Assembly: GCA_963707515.1 (NCBI GenBank)
Contig: CAVPQI010000001.1
Location: 1,922,001-1,986,000, forward strand
Length of the DNA stretch: 64,000 nucleotides
Source of the DNA: Sva-07 sp963707515
Lineage (GTDB): Bacteria > Actinomycetota > Acidimicrobiia > Acidimicrobiales > Ilumatobacteraceae
Direction of reading: 5' to 3'
Program-made: the position numbers and the translations under genes
The notes under the pieces: model-generated
Database searches by the model: none
What the model was told of the DNA's origin: nothing
What the model saw: the letters and a program-made list of their open reading frames with translations, nothing else
Shown here: positions 60,654 to 64,000 of the stretch, piece by piece
Position numbering within the stretch: position 1 is the stretch's first letter
Layout of the letters: every line of letters starts with the position of its first letter

Positions 60654-60680
60654 TTGCAATACTGTATGGCACCGTACAAT
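60654..60680. promoter_or_regulatory. Divergent promoter with MarR-type operator
   Basis: The near-perfect palindrome TGTATGGCACCGTACA lies at 60663-60678 between the acyl-CoA dehydrogenase and marR genes. A TACAAT -10-like hexamer (60675-60680) and TTGCAA (60654-60659) overlap it, giving a rightward promoter that MarR could block together with the leftward one. Confidence 0.6.
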
Positions 60681-60727
60681 ATGTGTCCAGACGGACGTCC
60701 TCGCCCGTCGCTGAACGCACCTGCACC

Positions 60728-61231
60728 GTGACCGCCAACCTGACACCACACGAACTTGACTCGCCGCCGTGGCTGCGCGTCGAGTCGACGCTGATGGCGA
60801 CGGCGCGCCTGGTCCGCGTCGCCTTCGACGCCCGCCTCGCCCCGCTCGACCTCAACCTCACCCAGGCCAGCCTGATCGGCTACGTCTGTGAGTTCGGGGC
60901 GACGACACAGCGCGATCTCGCCGACCACCTCGGCATCGGTCGCGCCCAGATCGGCGCCGTGATCGACCGGCTGCAGACGCGGGGCGCCGTCGAGCGCCGA
61001 CCGAAGGCCGACGACCGCCGGGTGTGGCTCGTCGCGATCACCGACGACGGTCGCCGCCTCGCCGCCGAGATCGCCGAGGTCGACGCCGTGTTGCGCGCCG
61101 AGCTTCGTCGCGGCATCGGACGCGAGGAACGTCAAGCCCTCGCCTGGGTGATGACCCGCCTGCAACAGAACCTCGGCGTGGCGATCGCCAACTGTCCGCC
61201 CGCCCCCACGACCAACCCCCCGCTGCGATGA
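60728..61231 (+). CDS. MarR-family transcriptional regulator
   Basis: The 167-residue protein has the MarR winged helix: TQASLIGYVCEFGATTQRDL, ADHLGIGRAQIGAVIDRLQT and the wing RRPKADDRRVWLVAITDDGR. GTG at 60728 begins at TANLTPHELDSPPW, past the promoter signals; the open frame upstream covers the operator and is not used. It probably controls the acyl-CoA dehydrogenase and itself, perhaps sensing an acyl-CoA or aromatic acid. Confidence 0.88.
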   Translation: MTANLTPHELDSPPWLRVESTLMATARLVRVAFDARLAPLDLNLTQASLIGYVCEFGATTQRDLADHLGIGRAQIGAVIDRLQTRGAVERRPKADDRRVWLVAITDDGRRLAAEIAEVDAVLRAELRRGIGREERQALAWVMTRLQQNLGVAIANCPPAPTTNPPLR

Positions 61232-61267
61232 GCGAAACCCGCACATGCGGGGGTCCCGCTCATCGCA
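61224..61267. repeat. Hairpin with GCGATGAGCG arm after marR
   Basis: TGCGATGAGCG (61224-61234) pairs perfectly with CGCTCATCGCA (61257-61267), with an inner CCCGC/GCGGG stem. It spans the marR stop and could end its transcript. The outer arm matches the hairpins at 14242-14360. Confidence 0.65.
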
Positions 61268-61298
61268 CGAACCAACCACCAACCACAGGAGAAGACAG

Positions 61299-62466
61299 AT
61301 GACCGAAGCAGTGATCGTCGATGCCATCCGCACGCCGGGCGGCAAGCGCAACGGCAAGCTCAAGGATCAGCATCCGGCACACCTCGCCGCGGAAGTGCTG
61401 AAGGCGCTCGCCGAGCGCAACAACCTCGACCCCGCCCTCGTCGACGACGTGATCATGGGCTGCGTCATGCAGGTCGGTGAGCAGTCGCTGAACATCGGCC
61501 GCAACGCCGTGCTCGCCGCTGGCTGGCCCGAAGAGGTGCCCGCGACCACGATCGACCGCCAGTGCGGTTCCAGTCAGCAGTCGATGCACTTCGCCGCCCA
61601 GGGCGTCATCGCCGGCGCCTACGACGTGGTGGTCGCCGCCGGTGTCGAAGTGATGACCCGCACCCCGATGGGCGCCTCGATCGTCCAGGGCATGGGCTTC
61701 CCGTTCCCCCAGGAGCAGCTCGACCGCTACGCCGACACCGGCCTGCCCCCGCAGGGCATCGGTGCCGACATGATCGCCGTCGAGTACGGCCTGACCCGCG
61801 AGGACCTCGACGAGTTCGGTGCCCTCAGCCAGCAGCGTGCGGCGACGGCCGCGTGACGAGGGCCGCTTCGACAACGAGATCATCCCGATCCAGGTCGAGA
61901 TCGACGGCGCCACCGAGACGGTGACCGCCGACGAGGGCATCCGCGAGGGCACCACCGCCGAGTCGCTGTCGAAGCTCAAGCCGGCCTTCAAGGAAGACGG
62001 CCTGATCACCGCCGGCAACTCCTCGCAGATCTCCGACGGTGCGTCCGCCGTGCTGATCATGAGCAAGGAGAAGGCCGAGGAGCTGGGCATGAAGCCCCGC
62101 GCCCGCTTCCACTCGTTCGCCGTTGCCGGCACCGACCCGGTGACGATGCTCAAGGGCCCGATCCCGGCGACCAAGAAGATCCTCGAGAAGAGCGGTCTGA
62201 CGATCGACGACATCGACCTCTTCGAGGTCAACGAGGCCTTCGCCTCGGTCGTCCTCGCCTGGCAGAAGGAGACCGGCGCTGACATCAACAAGGTCAACGT
62301 CAACGGCGGCGCCATCGCCCTCGGCCACCCGCTCGGCGCCTCGGGCACCAAGCTGATGGCGACGCTGCTCAACGAGCTCGAGCGCACCGGCGGCCGTTAC
62401 GGCATGCAGGTGATGTGCGAAGGCGGCGGCATGGCCAACGCCACCATCATCGAACGCCTCGACTGA
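61299..62466 (+). CDS. Acetyl-CoA C-acetyltransferase / thiolase (one frameshift)
   Basis: The thiolase has the nucleophile C89 in IDRQCGSSQQS, the base in GGAIALGHPLGASG and the second cysteine in QVMCEGGGMANATI. The frame breaks after SQQRAATA; removing one base at about 61851 joins it to RDEGRFDNEIIPIQ and gives 388 residues, the normal length. AGGAGAAG precedes the ATG at 61299. It would cleave 3-ketoacyl-CoA, fitting the acyl-CoA dehydrogenase nearby. Confidence 0.9.
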
Positions 62467-62501
62467 CGTCACCCCGCCACCGGCGGAACCTCACTGAACA
62501 C

Positions 62502-62555
62502 CCGAAATTTTGTCCGGATCGTCGCGCTGAGCGTGATGATCCGGACATTTTTCGG
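62502..62555 (+). terminator. Terminator after thiolase
   Basis: TGTCCGGATC (62511-62520) pairs perfectly with GATCCGGACA (62538-62547), with inner CGC/GCG, outer CCGAAA/TTTCGG pairing and a T-run right after the stem. A good intrinsic terminator, and similar in plan to the hairpins at 2897 and 25759. Confidence 0.75.
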
Positions 62556-62567
62556 TGGATCGTCGGG

Positions 62568-63512
62568 ATGCACCAGACTCGGACGGTGACCAGCCGCAGC
62601 ATCGTCGTCGACACGGACACCGCATCGGACGACGCCGTGGCATTGCTGCTGGCGGTTCGCGAGCCGTCGGTCGTCGTGCGGGCGATCACCGTCGTCGCCG
62701 GCAACGTGCCGCTCGACCTCGCCGTGCGCAATGCCATCGTCACGCTCGACCTGTGCGGCGGCAGCGACATCCCCGTCCACGCCGGCCGCGACCGGCCCCT
62801 CGTCCGGCCGCTCGACACCGCCCAGTTCGTGCACGGGGCCGACGGCATGGGCGGCGCAGCCCTGCCCGAGCCCTCGCGCCCCGCCGATCCGGGTGACGCC
62901 GTCGACGTCCTCGTCGACATCGCCGCCCGCGAGCCCGGCGTGCACGACCTCGTCACCCTCGGCCCGCTGACCAACATCGCCGGCGCCCTCGAACGCGACC
63001 CGGACCTGCTGACGAAGTTCGGCCACACCTACCTGATGGCCGGATCCCCCGACGGTGTCGGCAACGTGGACGCCCTCGGTGAGTACAACGTGTGGGCCGA
63101 CCCGGAGGCGGCGACGGCGGTGTTCGCCGCGCCGGGTGCCAAGACGATGATCGGCTGGAACATCTCCCGCACCTACGCCGTGATGAACGACGCCGAACAG
63201 GCCGAACTCGCCGCCGCCGGACCGCTCGGCGCGTTCTGCATCGACATCAACGGCGACGTCGAGCAGTACTGCCTCGACACCGGACTGGCCGGCTTCGACC
63301 TCCCCGACCCGGTGGCGATGGCCGTCGCCCTCGACGATTCGATCATCACCGAGGCGACCGACGAGTGGCTGGTCGTCGGCCTCGACGGACCGACTCGCGG
63401 CTGCACGATCCCGGACCGCCGCTACGGCCGCCCGGCGGCCAACATCCGCGTGCTGTGGTCGGTCGACGAAGCGGCGTTCAAGCGCCGCCTGCTCGCTGCC
63501 TGCACGCCCTGA
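62568..63512 (+). CDS. Inosine/uridine-preferring nucleoside hydrolase
   Basis: The 314-residue protein has the calcium- and ribose-binding start IVVDTDTASDDAVALLLA (the family's DTDPG-x-DDA with changes), VRAITVVAGNVPLD, LVTLGPLTNIAGAL and EYNVWADPEAATAVF. These enzymes split nucleosides into base and ribose. ATG at 62568 lies just after the terminator; a GTG at 62586 is also possible. It seems to be a single-gene unit. Confidence 0.85.
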   Translation: MHQTRTVTSRSIVVDTDTASDDAVALLLAVREPSVVVRAITVVAGNVPLDLAVRNAIVTLDLCGGSDIPVHAGRDRPLVRPLDTAQFVHGADGMGGAALPEPSRPADPGDAVDVLVDIAAREPGVHDLVTLGPLTNIAGALERDPDLLTKFGHTYLMAGSPDGVGNVDALGEYNVWADPEAATAVFAAPGAKTMIGWNISRTYAVMNDAEQAELAAAGPLGAFCIDINGDVEQYCLDTGLAGFDLPDPVAMAVALDDSIITEATDEWLVVGLDGPTRGCTIPDRRYGRPAANIRVLWSVDEAAFKRRLLAACTP

Positions 63513-63541
63513 CCGCTGTCACCGCGGTGCCGGCCAGCGTG

Positions 63542-63566
63542 ACAACAGGGGTCAGACCCCTGTTGT
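63542..63566. terminator. Bidirectional terminator between convergent genes
   Basis: ACAACAGGGGTC-A-GACCCCTGTTGT is a perfect 25-base palindrome between the nucleoside hydrolase stop and the end of the leftward DsbA-type gene. It can form a 10-base stem with a five-base loop and is T-rich on both sides. Confidence 0.75.
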
Positions 63567-63575
63567 AACGATCGT

Positions 63576-64000
63576 TCAGCGAGGGTCGGGGCGGTCGCCG
63601 AGGTCGAGGCCGCCGCTGCGGGTGCGCTTGAGCTCGAAGAACGGCTCGACGTCCATCATCGCCACCAGGGCGTCCCACATCTTGAGGCTGTCCTCCGACG
63701 TCGGCACCCGGTTGAGGACGGGCCCGAAGTAGCCGGACGTGCTGCCACGCGAGTTCTCGATGGCGATGATCGGCGTGCCGACATCGTCGCCGACGAGTTC
63801 GAGCCCGGCGTCCATCCGCCGGCAGACCTCGGCGTCCCACGACTCGTCGTCGAACGCCTTGGCGTGGGAATCGTCGATTCCCAGCTCGCGCAGCACGTCG
63901 GCGACGTCGAAGTCGAACGACTGGTCGTAGTGGATCCGCGTCCCGAACGCCCAGTACGCACGGAACACCGCATCATCTCCGTCGGCCTGGCGGATCGACT
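63576..64000 (-). CDS. DsbA-family mycothiol-linked reductase, Rv2466c-like (C-terminal part)
   Basis: Only the last 141 or so residues are in the window; the gene runs past the right edge. The visible part, with AYWAFGTRIHYDQ, ELVGDDVGTPIIAIEN, GYFGPVLNRVP and VEPFFELKRTRSGG, matches the C-terminal half of Rv2466c-type DsbA-like proteins, which use mycothiol. The CxxC active site would be outside the window. It fits the mycothione reductase gene found earlier. Confidence 0.8.
   Translation of the reverse strand, partial: SIRQADGDDAVFRAYWAFGTRIHYDQSFDFDVADVLRELGIDDSHAKAFDDESWDAEVCRRMDAGLELVGDDVGTPIIAIENSRGSTSGYFGPVLNRVPTSEDSLKMWDALVAMMDVEPFFELKRTRSGGLDLGDRPDPR

Overview
The window is chromosomal DNA of a high-GC actinobacterium and starts at the replication-origin end of the chromosome. 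It reads dnaA (3' end) - probable oriC - dnaN - recF - dciA-like DUF721 - gyrB - gyrA - TadE-like - DUF3566 - tRNA-Ile, which is the classic actinobacterial origin order. Mycothiol chemistry (a 459-residue mycothione reductase, a mycothiol-type arsenate reductase, an Rv2466c-like DsbA protein) and two deazaflavin (F420) type oxidoreductases support Actinobacteria. The general look suggests an Acidimicrobiia/Ilumatobacter-type organism, but that last step is inference.

Layout. 0-10 kb: origin and gyrase core. 10-30.7 kb: mixed metabolic and membrane genes: an ArsB/NhaD-type permease, a 44-residue mini-protein in front of a saccharopine-dehydrogenase-like protein, a DUF1003/MgtE-N pair, a molybdopterin oxidoreductase, NUDIX, mycothione reductase, a PLP enzyme, a gulonolactone-dehydrogenase-like FAD enzyme, a TetR/Ddn divergent pair with clear operators, a serine protease coupled to a GNAT protein, a D-aminoacylase, a Cys-rich protein coupled to a membrane-anchored propeller-like protein, an LLM flavin enzyme and tRNA-Ala. 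31-34 kb: an arsenic cluster (ArsR-ArsC fusion, aquaporin, ArsC, ArsI, ArsR). 34-37.4 kb: SHOCT protein, ClC channel and MFS exporter.

37.5-47.8 kb is a nitrogen-scavenging island. A urea transporter and an ammonium transporter carrying a C-terminal P-II-like domain run leftward. ureA - CbiX-like His-rich protein - ureB - ureC - ureF - ureG - ureD - amt - glnK run rightward. No ureE is seen; the CbiX-like protein with 20 His residues in its last 50 or so residues sits in the operon and may do its job. Urea would be imported, split in the cytoplasm, and ammonium capture controlled by P-II.

47.9-53.9 kb is a complete Mrp/Mnh Na+/H+ antiporter operon (A-B fused, C, D, E, F, G) with overlapping genes. 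54-64 kb holds lipid and aromatic-type catabolism: acyl-CoA ligase, MFS, a Ddn-like protein, a PhyH-type dioxygenase, acyl-CoA dehydrogenase with divergent MarR, thiolase, nucleoside hydrolase and the end of a DsbA-family gene.

Two large-scale oddities stand out. First, about 25 single-base +1 shifts break otherwise well-conserved genes between 38.3 and 44.05 kb (amt, urea transporter, cbiX-like, ureB, ureC, ureF), with isolated ones in tetR, clcA and the thiolase gene and a shift of either sign in the D-aminoacylase gene. Base insertions in the assembly are the simplest explanation. Second, intergenic DNA is rich in long, nearly perfect hairpins that fall into a few sequence families repeated across the window.
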